Below are positions 11,406 to 22,371 of a stretch of DNA of 64,000 nucleotides, piece after piece. The DNA is from Tupaia tana (Eukaryota; Chordata; Mammalia; Scandentia; Tupaiidae): the NCBI GenBank assembly GCA_026018925.1, contig JAKSZU010000029.1, positions 12,148,363 to 12,212,362 of the forward strand, in the 5' to 3' direction. Both the position numbers and the translations under genes were made by a program. Position 1 is the stretch's first letter. Each line of letters opens with the position of its first letter. The notes beneath the pieces are model-generated. The model searched no databases, was not told the origin of the DNA, and was given only the letters and a program-made list of their open reading frames with translations.

Positions 11406-11666
11406 TTTTTTTTGAGAGGTTTTTGCTATAGGGCTTGTGCGCTCGCCAGACAGACAGAGAGAGACATAGAGACAGAAAGCGAGAAATCACCCCCCAGGGG
11501 GGATGGTCACGCTGCAATCCCTTCTCCTCCCTTCTCCTCTTGGGATCTTGGGCACGCACGCACACGCGCCTGGCGTGAGTTTTAAGCCACTGGGTCCGGG
11601 ACGCGAACCGCGGTCGACAACATGGAAGTCAAGCAACATAGCCATTACGCTAACTGCTGGTCCCAG
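11406..11666 (-). mobile_element. SINE-A present only in the left duplicate
   Basis: Full-length; target duplication TAATTAGTAAAAAC at 11392-11405 and 11667-11680. The right copy keeps a single unfilled target at 63317-63330. Confidence 0.95.
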
Positions 11667-11680
11667 TAATTAGTAAAAAC

Positions 11681-11911
11681 TTTAAAACAGTTATTTTTAA
11701 AGTTTTTATTCAAGAGAACTGACTTCATGCCTTTCAATTCATTCATTTAATTTCTCTTGGTAAGGGCACTTTGTATTAAAATTTTACTTAAGTATCAGAA
11801 GAAACTGAGAATCAGTTTGGAGATATTTAGCTCCATGTGCTGGGAGCAATATTTCCCACTCATGAATGTAGACGTGGTTCTGATTTTGAGGCCATTGATC
11901 ACTACGTTAGA
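11681..11911. other. Non-coding spacer
   Basis: AT-rich; duplicate at 63331-63561. Nothing recognised. Confidence 0.4.
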
Positions 11912-11921
11912 AAAGTAATTG

Positions 11922-12187
11922 ACCTGTTGGCACCAGCAGTTAGCGTAATGGCTATGTCGCTGGACTCCCATGTAGTCGACCGCGGTTTGAGTCCCAGACC
12001 CGGTGGCTTAAACTCACGCTGGGTGCGTATGCGTGCATGTCCAAGATCCCGAGAGGAGAATGGAGGAGAAGGGATTGCGGCATGGCCATCCTCCCTGGGG
12101 GGTGATTTCTCACTTTCTGTCTCTCTGTCTCTCTCTGTCTGTCTGGCGAGCCCACACGCCCTATGGCAAAAACCTCTTAAAAAAAAA
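11922..12187 (+). mobile_element. SINE-A present only in the left duplicate
   Basis: Target duplication AAAGTAATTG at 11912-11921 and 12188-12197; the empty site is at 63562-63571. The box regions are close to the family consensus. Confidence 0.94.
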
Positions 12188-12197
12188 AAAGTAATTG

Positions 12198-12606
12198 CGA
12201 ACATGAAGCTCACCCATTTTACCTTATTTTGTGTGCCTAAATTTCTACCAGGTTATATTTTCATGCTTGTGCAGATATTCAATCTTTATGTTTCTATCCC
12301 CTCCAACTTTCTATCAAGTTTTCTTTTCATATAAAAAACGAGATTATAAAGGACTTGCTGTGTGTTTGCATATATGAGGGTGAGATTTTTAGCTGGCACA
12401 GGGTGGTCTTTCTCATTTCATAAATGTGAAGGTGGTTCTCATAAAATAAATACATCCATCATTTCTAACATTTCTCCTGCTTTGTGTTATGAACATTACC
12501 CTTTCTATTAGAAGTACATATTAAATTATTGCATATTCATGTAATGTAGTATTTTTTTGTTTCTTTGTTCTTTGTTTATAGATTTTGTAAGAGGGTACAT
12601 GCGCTT
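12198..12606. other. Non-coding spacer
   Basis: Duplicate at 63572-63984. AT-rich, no gene seen. Confidence 0.4.
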
Positions 12607-12882
12607 GGGACCAGCAGTTAGCATAATGGCTATGTCGCTGGACTCCCATGTAGTTGACTGCGGTTCGAGTCCCAGACCTGGTGGCTTAAACTCATGATGG
12701 GCGCATGTGCGTGCGTGCCCAAGATCCTGAGAAGAGAAAGGAGGAGAAGGGATTGTGGCGTGGCCATCCCCCCTGGGGGGTGATTTTTCGCTTTCTGTTT
12801 CTCTATCTCTCTCTGTCTTTCCAGTGAGTGCACGCACCCTATAGCAAAAACTTCTCAAAAAAATAAATAAATAAAAAATAAA
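12607..12882 (+). mobile_element. SINE-A copy
   Basis: Target duplication AAGAGGGTACATGCGCT at 12589-12605 and 12883-12899. Its first 16 bp are also seen at the right window edge (63985-64000), so it predates the duplication. Confidence 0.92.
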
Positions 12883-12899
12883 AAGAGGGTACATGCGCT

Positions 12900-13280
12900 C
12901 AGCTGAGAAAGACAGACATTTTGTTTGACTATGACAAAATTTAGGAGAGAGCTATTTCATTCCCTCTCTCTCTCCTTTTCACTTGTGCTTTTTTCCAAGT
13001 TTGTCATTAATATACAAAATATAAAACTGGACGAAAAAGAAAACTGTCCAGATAGCAGATAGTGCAGAAAGTTTAATAAATCAAGGTACATAAATGTGAT
13101 GATGAAACTGCAATAAAACAGAAGCTGTAGAAAAATAGAGAGCTGCAGCAAGTTTTCAAATCGATCAAAATAAGTACTCCTCTCTCACCTGTGTCTTGGA
13201 TTTCACTTCACAGATTCAATCAACTGGAGAGAGGAAATATTTGAAAAAAAAGAAACAATTAATATAAAATAGCCATATAA
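12900..13280. other. Spacer 3' of pseudogene 2
   Basis: AT-rich, non-coding; about 12930-12960 resembles the M2 spacer. Contains a short CT run at 12962-12975. No gene seen. Confidence 0.4.
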
Positions 13281-13715
13281 GGAGCCAGCTGGTGAAGGTT
13301 CTTTTTGGAGAGGTTTTTTTTTTCGCTATAGGGCACGTGCGCTCGCCAGACAGACAGAGAGAGACAGAAAAACAGAAAGCAAGAAATCACCCCCCCCAGG
13401 GGGGATGGTCACACTGCAATTCCTTCTCCTCCATTCTCCTCTTGGGATCTTGGGCACGCACACACACGCGCCCGGCGTGAGTTTTAAGCTATCGGGTCCA
13501 GGACGCGAACCGCGGTCGACTACGTGGGAGTCCAGTGACATAGCCATTACGCTAACTGCTGGTTCCCCTGGTGAAGGTTCTTGACTCCCACCGCATGGCT
13601 GATCCCAGTTCATGTCTTGGATTGGTGGCTTTAAAATCAAATCAGGCACTTGTGCATGCATACAAAAATTCTGAAATGATTATGGGAGAGAAGGGATTGT
13701 GGCATGGCTCAGAAT
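13281..13715 (+). mobile_element. SINE-B interrupted by a SINE-A
   Basis: The head (13281-13303) and the body (13568-13715) are separated by the nested SINE-A at 13304-13567, which gives the relative age of the two families directly. Confidence 0.75.
13304..13567 (-). mobile_element. SINE-A nested in SINE-B
   Basis: Target duplication CTGGTGAAGGTTCTT at 13289-13303 and 13568-13582, both perfect. Confidence 0.95.
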
Positions 13716-13999
13716 TGCTCAGAATGATATCCATCACTTAAGAATAAATAATACTTAAGGGTGCACAGAGTCCTAGGAGATAACAAAAATTTTCAAGTAT
13801 TTATGAAACAAAGCTGGGAATAACTTTGGGGAAGTAGAAAAATGTCAAAGAAAGTATTTGCTGGATATGGGAGAGTGTAGAAAGCTAGATACAGTGTTAC
13901 TGCAATTGTATAGACAAGAAGAGCAAACTCTACATTCACAATTTCAGCAGAAAATCACAATTTTTAGCTCCAAGGCTTTGAACTCTGCAGTCATGGGCA
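13716..13999. other. 3' flank of OR pseudogene 2
   Basis: Homologous to 41262-41505 and 35484-35691, the 3' flanks of ORs 6 and 5. No element recognised. Confidence 0.5.
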
Positions 14000-14957
14000 C
14001 TACTTCAGCTCCAGGCCAATTGATTCTTTCATAGTTTCCCTTCCAAAGACTATTTTCAGAGCCCTCTTTATGTCTTTATTCCTCAGACTGTAGATGAAGG
14101 GGTTCAGCATGGGGATGACTACAGTGTAAACCACCGAGGCTGTTGCACTTGAGTGTGAGCTGTGAGTAGCCCCACCACTAAGGTACACACCCAGGCCTGT
14201 GCAATAAAATATAGAGACAACTGAGAGGTGAGAGGCACAGGTGGAAAAGGCTTTGTACTTCCCCTGAGCTGAGGAGATTGTACGTATAGATGAAACGATC
14301 TTAGAGTAAGAGTAAATGATCCCAGCAAGGGGCCCACCACCCAGCAGCATAGATGTAAAATAAATCACCATGTCATTAACAAAGGTGTCAGAGCAAGCAA
14401 GGTAGACCATCTGATTAAGCTCACAGAAAAAGTGGGGGATCCCCACATGTGTACAGAAGGACAGCCGCAACACCATTAAGCTATGTAACAAGGAATGCAG
14501 GACACACATGACCCAGGATGCCAGAAGAAGTTTTCCACACAGCCAGGGGTTCATGATGACATGTAGTGCAGGGGGTGACAGATGGCCACATACCGGTCAT
14601 AGGCCATCACAGTCAGGAAACAGTCATCTAATGCTCCAAAGACTAAGAAAAAGAACAACTGGGTGATGCAGCCTGCATAGGTGATGGCCTTGCTCTGTGT
14701 CCGGATGTTCACCAGCATCTTTGGGACGGTGGTGGAGGTGAAACAGACGTCCACAAAGGACAGGTTGGAGAGGAAGAAGTACATGGGGGTGTGCAGGTGG
14801 GAGTCTGAGATGGTGGCCAGGATGATGAGCAGGTTTCCACACACAGTGATCAGGTACATGCAGAGGAAGAGCCCAAATATGAGGGACTGCAATTCTGGTT
14901 CCTCTGAAAGTCCAAAAGAAGGAATTCTGATATTTGTGTATCATTTTCTGGTTCCAT
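14000..14957 (-). pseudogene. OR7A-like pseudogene: Olfactory receptor pseudogene 2, OR7A-like, two frameshifts
   Basis: Aligns along its whole length with the neighbouring ORs. A 1-base deletion near 14911-14914 (about codon 16, in the GLSEEPE stretch) and a second near 14560 (just after PLHY) break the frame. Between them TM1 to the DRY region stays open (14551-14892), and after the second the frame runs to the stop (14000-14554) with an unusual C-terminal extension. [20 protein letters not shown] and [12 protein letters not shown] are still readable. It is of the FCELN loop-2 type. There is no premature stop other than those caused by the shifts, so the loss looks recent. The splice acceptor next to the ATG (CTTTTCAG) and the leader donor (16950/16951) are intact, so it may still be transcribed. 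Confidence 0.93.
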
Positions 14958-15261
14958 TATGATTACCTGAAAAGAGGAAAATAAGATGGCTATTACACAC
15001 ATAGGTATTACTGACATAGTTGAAATGCCATATTTAGTATTCTTTGTCACAAAGTTATTTTCTATATTTTGGTATGGATCTAATCCCCTTTAGGCTTTCA
15101 CGGTGCCATCTCTGCTTAGGACTTCCTATTTCATTTCTTTGTTCTTATAGATCAAGTAGTCTATAAGATTAGCTTCCTTATTTATTCACCAATAATCATT
15201 GTACACATCTATGGAATGTAACATGACTTTTCAATTAGTTGGTTTTTTGGTTTTTGTTTTG

Positions 15262-15287
15262 TTTGTCCTAGGGCACTTGAACTCACC

Positions 15288-15322
<35 letters not shown>

Positions 15323-15510
15323 AAGTGAGAAATCATCCCTCAGGGAGGATGGCCACACCGCAATCCCTTCACCTCCATTCTCCTCTCAGGATCTTGGGCA
15401 CTCACGCACATGTGCCCGGAGTGGGTTTAAGCCACCTGGTCCAGGACTCAAACCATGGTTGACTACAAGAGAGTCCAGTGACATAACCTTTACACAAACT
15501 GCTGGTCTCC
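15262..15510 (-). mobile_element. SINE-A copy
   Basis: Full-length, with an expanded GA tract (15293-15318) where other copies have a short reversed CT tract. Target duplication not clear. Confidence 0.82.
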
Positions 15511-15538
15511 ATAGTAAATTTTAAACATTCTTACCATG

Positions 15539-15799
15539 GGGACAAGCAGTTAGTGTAATGGCTATGTCGCTGGACTTCCATGTAGTCGACCGCAGTTCAA
15601 GTCCTGGACCCAGTGGCTTAAACTCATGCCAGGTGCGTGTGCATGTGTGCCCAAGATCCTGAGAGGAGAATGGAGAAGGGATTGTGGCGTGGCCCTCCCC
15701 CCCGGGGGGTGATTTCTCACTTTCTATCTCTCTGTCTCTCTCTGTCTTTCTGGCAAGCGCACACACCCTATGGGAAAAACTCCTCCAAAAAAAAAAAAA
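15539..15799 (+). mobile_element. SINE-A copy
   Basis: Target duplication ACATTCTTACCATG at 15525-15538 and 15800-15813. Lies 28 bp from the inverted SINE-A at 15262-15510, making a near-inverted pair. Confidence 0.94.
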
Positions 15800-16950
15800 A
15801 CATTCTTACCATGAATAAAGAATGAGTATATGAAGGGATAGGTATGTTAATTAGCATAGTTTAATCATTGTGTGTGTACATATATCATAGCATCACATTG
15901 TACCCCATAAATATATAAAGTAATTATTCACCTTTTGAAATGGAATTCAAAAATTAAAAAAGAATTAATGATAATAGGCAGAAGATAACAATAAGTAAAC
16001 ATAAATGTGAAATAAGATGGAAATATGTATAAAAGGTGATTTGTTTCTACTACTGATGCAGAGGAATTATTCTAAGTTAATAAAGATTTGGGAGGGGTGG
16101 GTATGTACACAACAGGATTGACTATTAGATTAGATAACATAGTCTATTAACTTTTCACATTCAACCAATATATACCTATATGTAAAATAATTGAATGACA
16201 TTCTGAAAATTTTATATACAAACATCAATATATTATTTAAGAGAAAAAAGTATCAAAAGAATCAAAAACATTCAGACACTAGAACATAAAAACCTACATT
16301 ATTGGCAATCTAGTAAAAAGAAATTAGATCCACAAGCATAGTCAACCTCACCAGCAAGAAAATACTTGTAAGCAAAAGCTCTTTAATAGTCCCATCTTGA
16401 TCTTTGAGTAAAACTCTTGTGTGAATGCCCCATATGAAAGGAGAAATTGTGGAATGTAAGTCTCATGGAATACTGTTGCAACGTATAAATTACAACCAAT
16501 CCATTCATCTGGATCCCTCAAAAAATACAGAAATATGCACAAATACACTCATTTCAAAAATTCCTTAAGAAACCTGAGAGTCATTACACATCTCATCACA
16601 ACTCTGATTCTCCTTTTCCTATATCTTTACTGAAAAGTTCTGTGCATATGTTCTAACTTGACTGAAATCATTCATTTCGCACATTCCTTCTTCCCCTCAT
16701 CCAATTGGATGGCTATTCCCATTACTAAACTGTCCACAATGATGCCTGCATTGCTAAGTCTGACAGACACTTGGCTTCTTAACATAGTAAATAACTTACT
16801 GAGAAATAACTTTGTCAGACAGGTTACCAAATGCATCAGTTTCTTCACTCTTGCTTGGCTGGTTTGGTTCTCAGATGATCTCAGGTAGATGTTCCTGGCA
16901 TCCATTCTCTCTGAACCATTCCTGCAGTACCTATCAGCTCTCAGACTCAC

Positions 16951-17375
16951 CTGTACAGGGGCGTCTCAGAGAAGACAGTCTTCTTACAGAAGGGTAAATT
17001 TCCCCCTGGATGATGGATGATGGAGACTGAAGCTTTGTTCCCAGACAAGACACAGTGAAAGAATTAAGCATGGTCCCCTAGCAAGACGAGATCTCAAAAA
17101 TATCAACAGTGTCTTGTCCAGCAAAGACTGTCCTTCTTGAGAGACAATGACAGATGAAATATTTACATCACCCCATATCTGCTCATTAGGTATGCTTCTT
17201 CCTTATAACTGCAACTTCTTAGAAGCTGATTTCCCTTGTGGACACTGGTCTGGGAAGAAAGGAACTTTTTCCTGTTGATTTGCTGTCCTCGAGAGACCAA
17301 GTTGAAAGTGTTATGACTTTATCTTTATAACACGTTCTCTATGAACTCTCCTGCCTTCAAAAATCATTAACACCT
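16951..17375 (-). promoter_or_regulatory. Leader exon and putative promoter of OR pseudogene 2
   Basis: Donor CTGTACAG/GTGAGTC at 16951/16950. TAATGAGC at 17181-17188 and TTATAAGG at 17201-17208 (minus strand) are both kept. The module is split near its distal end by a SINE-A; the last bases resume at 17635-17680. Confidence 0.55.
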
Positions 17376-17634
17376 GGGACCAGCAGTTGGTGTAATGGTT
17401 ATGTTGCTGAACTCCCATGTAGTCGACCGCGGTTCACATCCCGGACCCAGTGGCTTAAAACTCACGCTGGGCACATGAGCGTGCATGCCCAAAATCCCAA
17501 GAGGAGAATGGAGGAGAAGGGATTGCAGCGTGGCCATCCCCCCTGGGGGGTGATGTCTTGCTTTATGTCTCTCTATCTCTGTCTGTCTGGTGAGCACATG
17601 CACCCTATAGCAAAAACCTCTCCAAAAAAAAAAA
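17376..17634 (+). mobile_element. SINE-A inside the leader module
   Basis: Full-length with A-tail at 17624-17634. Inserted where other modules read CATTAGCACCTTTCACC; the flanks are only loosely duplicated. Confidence 0.88.
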
Positions 17635-17680
17635 ATTATTAAAATCTTTCACCAACCATGAGTTAAAATATAATTGTCAT

Positions 17681-17936
17681 GTGTCAGCAGGTGGCGTGGC
17701 GGTTAAGATGCTGAATCTCACATGACTGAATGCACAGTTTGAGTCCCAGACCCAGTGGCTTAAATCACACCTGGGTGCATTCGTGTTTGTTCAAAATCCT
17801 AACAGCAAAGTGGAGAAAAAGGAAATTTAGTGTGGCCATCACCCCTGGGAAGTGATTTCTTACTTTCCTTCTCTTTATCTCTGTCTCTCTCTGTCATCAA
17901 ACGCACTAATCCTATAACAAAACTTAAAAAAAAAAA
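17681..17936 (+). mobile_element. SINE-B copy
   Basis: Head GTGTCAGCAGGTGGCGTGG, at the same place relative to the leader module as the copies at 8944, 24554 and 44194. Confidence 0.78.
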
Positions 17937-18490
17937 TTACACAAGAAAAACTAACTACATTGATGTTCCCATAGAGTAACTAGGAGCAATCTGAAGGGCA
18001 TGAATGTGTTTACAGGGAACTTGTGACCCTGAATCAAATGACTGGGATAGGTATTAAAACTCTTGTAAGTCACCCTTTGCTCATGAATTTCAAAGAGCTT
18101 CTTGAGGACAAATAACATATTGTGGACGATATTGTTATTTGTGTATTTACTGTCCCTTTGGCAGTTGTGACAAAATTTAAGAGGGAGAGGTAATTCATTT
18201 AAAGCACCTCCAGGAGTTGTAATTATAGCAAGCTCAAGAAGACATTGAAAGAAACCACAAAAAACATCAATCATTCCTTCGCCCCAGTGAACGAACACCG
18301 TTCCACATGGATGCCAACTTACAATCCTTCACCAAGTAGATGAACATTGTGAACAAGAAACACAGTTCATAGTTAATACAACATATGATTGAAGTGTTCA
18401 CTTCATCATATCTAAGGCTATCTCTGACTGTAAGGCCATATTTGTTCAACTATGTGTTTAAATTTGCCTTTCCCTATACAAAGCTGATAA
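17937..18490. other. Spacer segment M2
   Basis: Non-coding spacer found after the SINE-B in several units: 24823-25372, 33598-33928, 39544-40112, 44450-45035, and partly 19784-20195. No conserved reading frame. Characteristic core CTTGTGACCCTGAATCAAATG. Confidence 0.55.
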
Positions 18491-18775
18491 TTTTTTTTCT
18501 TTATTCATGATACAATGTGTTGGTGCACATGAGGAGAGAGAGAAAGAGCGAGTGAGAGGGTGAGAGACATAAAGAGAGAGAAGCACCCTCTACAGGTGTG
18601 GTCATGCTGAGTGAGACTCCCTTCCTGCAGGCCTCCAGATCCTGGCCAAACACTCATTCAGTGACATTTCAGGCTGACTGGACTCAGGACTTGAACCAGA
18701 GTCTGCATGTGGCTTCCAGCCAAATATATAGTATGCTATGGCTGCATCACAGAGTCTGGGCCTGATCATCAATTT
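18491..18775 (-). mobile_element. SINE-C copy
   Basis: GA-rich tract, conserved middle with CAGGCTGACTGGACTCAGGA, then a tRNA-like part with AACCAGAGTC and GCTATGGCTGCA. It recurs at the same unit position at 20200, 25373, 33929, 40113 and 45036. Confidence 0.72.
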
Positions 18776-19140
18776 TTGACAGTGATTACAGTAGGCAATA
18801 TGAACTCTGAGCTGAGTAACAGAACAGGATTCTAGCAAGCCAATTACAGTAATCAAACACACAAATATATTAAAGTCTACATCTCAGGTAGAGATATTAG
18901 AAGCAAGGAAACACACCTACATGAAAATTTGCATTTTCAGATTGGCCTATATTCTAAATTACATTAATGGCATTCGTTGCCAAATGTAATTTTTTTTTTT
19001 TTTGGTTTCTTTTCTAGTTGTTTTTTTTTTTTTTCTTGTCATTGTCTTTTTCCATAGGCAGAATAAGACCCAAAAAAAGTTATTTTAGTAACATTATACA
19101 AAAATTACTCAAAATTATATACATCATTCGAGAATATATT
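18776..19140. other. Spacer segment M3
   Basis: Recurs at 34201-34425, 40401-40765 and 45480-45835. Contains T-runs at about 18990-19034. No gene seen. Confidence 0.5.
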
Positions 19141-19537
19141 TTTTGAGAGGCAGACAGGATGCAATGAAAACATTAAGCATGGTCGACTAGTCAGACTGGA
19201 GATTCAAAAACATCAACTATGTCGGGAACCAGCAGTTAGCGTAATGGCTATGTCGCTGGACTCCCACGTAGTCGACCACGGTTCGCATCCCGGACCCGTT
19301 GGTGTAAAACTCACACCGGGCGCGTGTGCGTGCGTGCCCAAAATCCCGAGAGGAAAATGGAGGAGAAGGGATTGCAGCGTGACCATCCCCCCTGGGGGAT
19401 GATTTCTCGCTTTCTGTCTCTATGTCTCTCTCTGTCTGTCTGGCGAGCACACGCACCCTATAGTGAAAACCTCTCAAAAAAAAAACAAAAAACAAAAACA
19501 TCAACTATGTCTTGTCCAACCCAAGGCTGTCCTCCTT
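19141..19537 (-). other. Relic of a leader module (no donor, no gene)
   Basis: 19160-19223 and 19494-19537 match the middle of the leader modules, but the donor end is absent and the sequence stops at the SINE-A starting at 19538. With the M2 piece that follows, this is a shortened extra copy of the 17.0-18.5 kb spacer. Confidence 0.55.
19224..19493 (+). mobile_element. SINE-A copy
   Basis: Long perfect target duplication AAAAACATCAACTATGTC at 19206-19223 and 19494-19511. Confidence 0.95.
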
Positions 19538-19783
19538 GGGACCAGCAGTTAGTGTAATGGCTATGTTGCAGAACTCCCATGTGGTCGACCATGGTTCGAG
19601 TCCTGGACCCGGTGGCTTAAACTCATGCCAGGCACGTGTGCATGTGTGCCCAAGATCCCGAGAGGAGAATGGAGAAGGGGTTGCTGCGTGGCCATTCCCC
19701 CCAGGGGCTGATTTCTTGCTTTCTGTCTCTCTTTCTGGTGAGCACACCTGCCCTCTAGCAAAAAAAAAAAAAAAAAAAAAAAA
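19538..19783 (+). mobile_element. SINE-A copy at a deletion junction
   Basis: Shortened CT tract and a 24-A tail (19760-19783). No target duplication: its left flank is leader module and its right flank is M2, sequences that lie several hundred bases apart in other units (about 43900 and 44600). Confidence 0.85.
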
Positions 19784-20199
19784 GTCAAAGAGAGTCTTGA
19801 GCACAAAGGATGTTATTGATATTTGTGGAAACAAATATTGAATGATATTGATATTTGTTCATTCAGTGTAACTTCAGCAGTTATGGCAAAACTTAAAAGG
19901 GGGGAATAATTCATTTTTAGCACTCCAAGGAGTTCTAATTACAGCCAACACTAAAGAATTCAAGAACAAACAGGAAGATAATTAATGAAACATCATAAAA
20001 CACACCAATCAATCCTTCACCCCAGTGAATACCCTTCCACATGGACACCAACTTTACATACTTCAACAAGTAGATGAACAGGATGATCAAAATGTTCCCT
20101 TCAACATATTTAAGGCCATCTTTTACTCTAAGGCCATATTGGATCAACTATGTTTTATATTTTCTTTCCATATACATTTTGACTCAAGTACCTGATAAA
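19784..20199. other. Spacer segment M2, partial
   Basis: Matches about 18080-18480 and 44600-45000. Non-coding. Confidence 0.5.
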
Positions 20200-20418
20200 A
20201 ATTTTTAAATAGACGTAAAGAGAAAAACCCTCTACAGGGTATGGCCATGTTAAGATTGTCTTCCTCCATTCCTCCAGTCCTCCAGATCCTGACTACACAC
20301 CCTTCCAGTGAGATGTCAGGCTGATTGGACTCAGGACCTGAACCAGAGTCCTCATGTGGCTTCCAGCTCTGTACTCTGGTATGCTATGGCTGCACCACAG
20401 AGTCTGGCCTGATCATCA
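20200..20418 (-). mobile_element. SINE-C copy
   Basis: Lacks most of the GA-rich tract; ends GCCTGATCATCAAT against the next SINE-A. M3, expected next, is missing. Confidence 0.65.
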
Positions 20419-20686
20419 ATTTTTTTTTCTTTATTAGAGAGGTTTTTGCTATAGGGCACGTGCACTCGCCAGACAGACAGACAGAGACAGAGAGACAGAA
20501 AGCGAGAAATCACACTCCAGGGGGGATGGCCATGCCACAATCCCTTCTCCTCCATTCTCCTCTCAGGATCTTGGGCACACATGCACATGTGCCTGGCGTG
20601 AGTTTAAGCCACCAGGTCCAGGACTCGAACCGCAGTTGACTACATGGGAGTCCTGTGACATAGCCATTACGCTAACTGCTGGCACC
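20419..20686 (-). mobile_element. SINE-A copy
   Basis: Full-length, only about 40 bp downstream of the OR 3 stop codon. No target duplication seen: left flank SINE-C, right flank OR 3' DNA, so it marks another deletion junction. Confidence 0.88.
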
Positions 20687-20727
20687 TGCAATTATGGCAT
20701 TGTTTAAGCTCCAAGCCAATGATTTAT

Positions 20728-21657
20728 TCACAATTTCCAGTGAAAGAATATTTTCAGGGCCCTCGTTATGTCTTTATTCCTCAGACTGTAGATGAAGGGG
20801 TTCAGCATGGGGGTGACCACAGTGTACATCATTGAGGCTGCTGCACTTGAGTGTGAGCTGTGTGTAGAGCCAGAATTAAGATACACTCCTAAGATTGTAC
20901 CATAAAATAAGGAGACGATGGAGAGGTGAGAGGCACAGGTGGAAAATGCTTTGTACTTCCCCTGAGCTGATGAGATTGCACGAATGGAGGAAACTATCTT
21001 ATAGTAAGAGTAAAGGATCCCAGTGAGGGGACCAACACCCAGCAGCACAAATGCAAAATAGGTCACCATGTCATTAAGAAAGGTGTCAGAGCAGGCAAGG
21101 TGGACCACCTGATTAAGTTCACAGAAAAAGTGGGGGATTTCAACATGTGTACAGAAGGACAGCCGCAACGCAATTATACTTTGTAACAAGGAATACAGGA
21201 CACTTATGATCCAGGATGCCAGAACCAACTTTACACAGAACCAGGGTTTCATGATGACCATGTAGTGCAGAGGGTGACAGATGGCCACATACCGGTCATA
21301 GGCCATCACTGTCAGGAGAATGTCATCTACCCCTCCAAAGAGCATGAAAAACATCATCTGGGTGATGCAGCCTGCATAGGTGATGACCTTGCTCTGTGTC
21401 TGGATGTTCACCAGCATCTTTGGGACGCTGGTGGAGGTGAAACAGATGTCATCAAAAGACAGGTTGGAGAGGAAGAAGTACATGGGGGTGTGCAGGTGGG
21501 AGTCTGAGACGGTGGCCAGGATGATGAGCAGGTTTCCACACACGGTGATCAGGTACATGGAGAGGAAGAGCCCAAATAGGAGGGGCTGTAGTTCTGGTTC
21601 TTCTGAAAGTCCCAGAAGAAGAATTTCTGAAATTTGTGTGTCATTTCCTGGTTCCAT
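20728..21657 (-). CDS. OR7A-like: Olfactory receptor 3, OR7A-like, 309 aa
   Basis: Intact frame with N5-D-T7, G41-N42, [20 protein letters not shown] (DRY at 121-123), loop-2 FCELN at 178-182, [10 protein letters not shown] and [12 protein letters not shown]. The frame stays open 42 nt further upstream (to 21699). I chose the ATG at 21657 because it is the family start in good context (GTCACCATGG) and a splice acceptor CTTTTCAG lies 9 nt upstream, which would put the upstream part in an intron. The last residues (FFHWKL) resemble OR 5 rather than the FGGK ends of ORs 1 and 6. Loop 1/TM3 has its own residues ([12 protein letters not shown]). Confidence 0.95.
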   Translation of the reverse strand: MEPGNDTQISEILLLGLSEEPELQPLLFGLFLSMYLITVCGNLLIILATVSDSHLHTPMYFFLSNLSFDDICFTSTSVPKMLVNIQTQSKVITYAGCITQMMFFMLFGGVDDILLTVMAYDRYVAICHPLHYMVIMKPWFCVKLVLASWIISVLYSLLQSIIALRLSFCTHVEIPHFFCELNQVVHLACSDTFLNDMVTYFAFVLLGVGPLTGILYSYYKIVSSIRAISSAQGKYKAFSTCASHLSIVSLFYGTILGVYLNSGSTHSSHSSAAASMMYTVVTPMLNPFIYSLRNKDITRALKIFFHWKL

Positions 21658-21878
21658 GGTGACTACCTGAAAAGTGGAAAATACATTGACTAATTTCACA
21701 CAAACAGGTATTACACAGTTGACATACCATACTTAATATTTTGCAATCACAAAGTTGTGTTTTATATTTTTGTATGGATCTAATCTGCTCAAAGCTTAGT
21801 GCTATCTCAGCTTAGGACTTCTTATCTCACTTCAGTTGTTCCCATAGATCATGTATTGTACAGGATTTTTAGCTAATT

Positions 21879-22148
21879 TTTTTTTCCTTTTTTAAATTTA
21901 TTTATTTACAGTCATTCACTGTACATCAATGCAATATAGAAAATGAGATTTTCCATCCAGTATACATTGCATATTGGCTCAGTCAAGGATATAACCCTAC
22001 ATGTTATCATCAACAAATAATTTTCTAGTTCTTGTTTCTTATATATTTTGCTTCCCTCCCTTGTTTCCCTACCTCTCACCCTCTGCCAATTCCCCCTCTT
22101 TACCCACAGTGTCTCTGGTACGTACAGTTGTTTTCCATGTCATTTTTT
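21879..22148 (-). mobile_element. L1 3'-end fragment
   Basis: On the minus strand it shows an L1 3' UTR (GA-rich stretch, then TTGATGATAACATGTA-like motif) ending in an A-rich tail at 21879-21905. Absent from the introns of ORs 1, 4 and 5. Confidence 0.62.
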
Positions 22149-22371
22149 TCACATTTTATTGATTCACTAAAGATCTTAATTAATTTAAAGACTTTCAATA
22201 GCAAGCACAGCTGATATATACAAATTTGTGAATGCATGTCTGAATATAATATGTTCACTTTACTCACTGAAATTTATGTCTAAATTCAGACATGCTAATT
22301 TGTTAACAAAAATAATAGTACATATTAATGGAGTGAAATGTTACAATGAGATTGTATTTGTTTTTTGTTTT

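Larger units (their letters stand above)
1..12622. repeat. Left copy of a large direct segmental duplication
   Basis: Matches 52840-64000 in the same orientation and order: leader module, SINE-B, old L1, OR gene, its intron, next leader module, SINEs. It is cut by both window edges, so the true unit is longer. The copy measures 12,622 bp against 11,161 bp. The 1.46 kb difference is almost wholly accounted for by one L1 and three SINE insertions plus their target duplications (about 1.44 kb). By eye most flanking sequence is about 1% diverged. Confidence 0.93.
14967..16950 (-). other. Predicted 5'-UTR intron of OR pseudogene 2
   Basis: Acceptor CTTTTCAG/GTAATC and donor CAG/GTGAGTC. Contains two SINE-A elements (15262, 15539) and spacer homologous to the OR 1 intron (about 15814-16930). 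The older SINE-B copies of the OR 1 intron are not seen here. Confidence 0.6.

Noticed and set aside
11837-12334. 165-aa plus-strand frame at 11837-12334
   Set aside because: Made of spacer plus a SINE-A that is absent from the right duplicate; no homology outside repeats.
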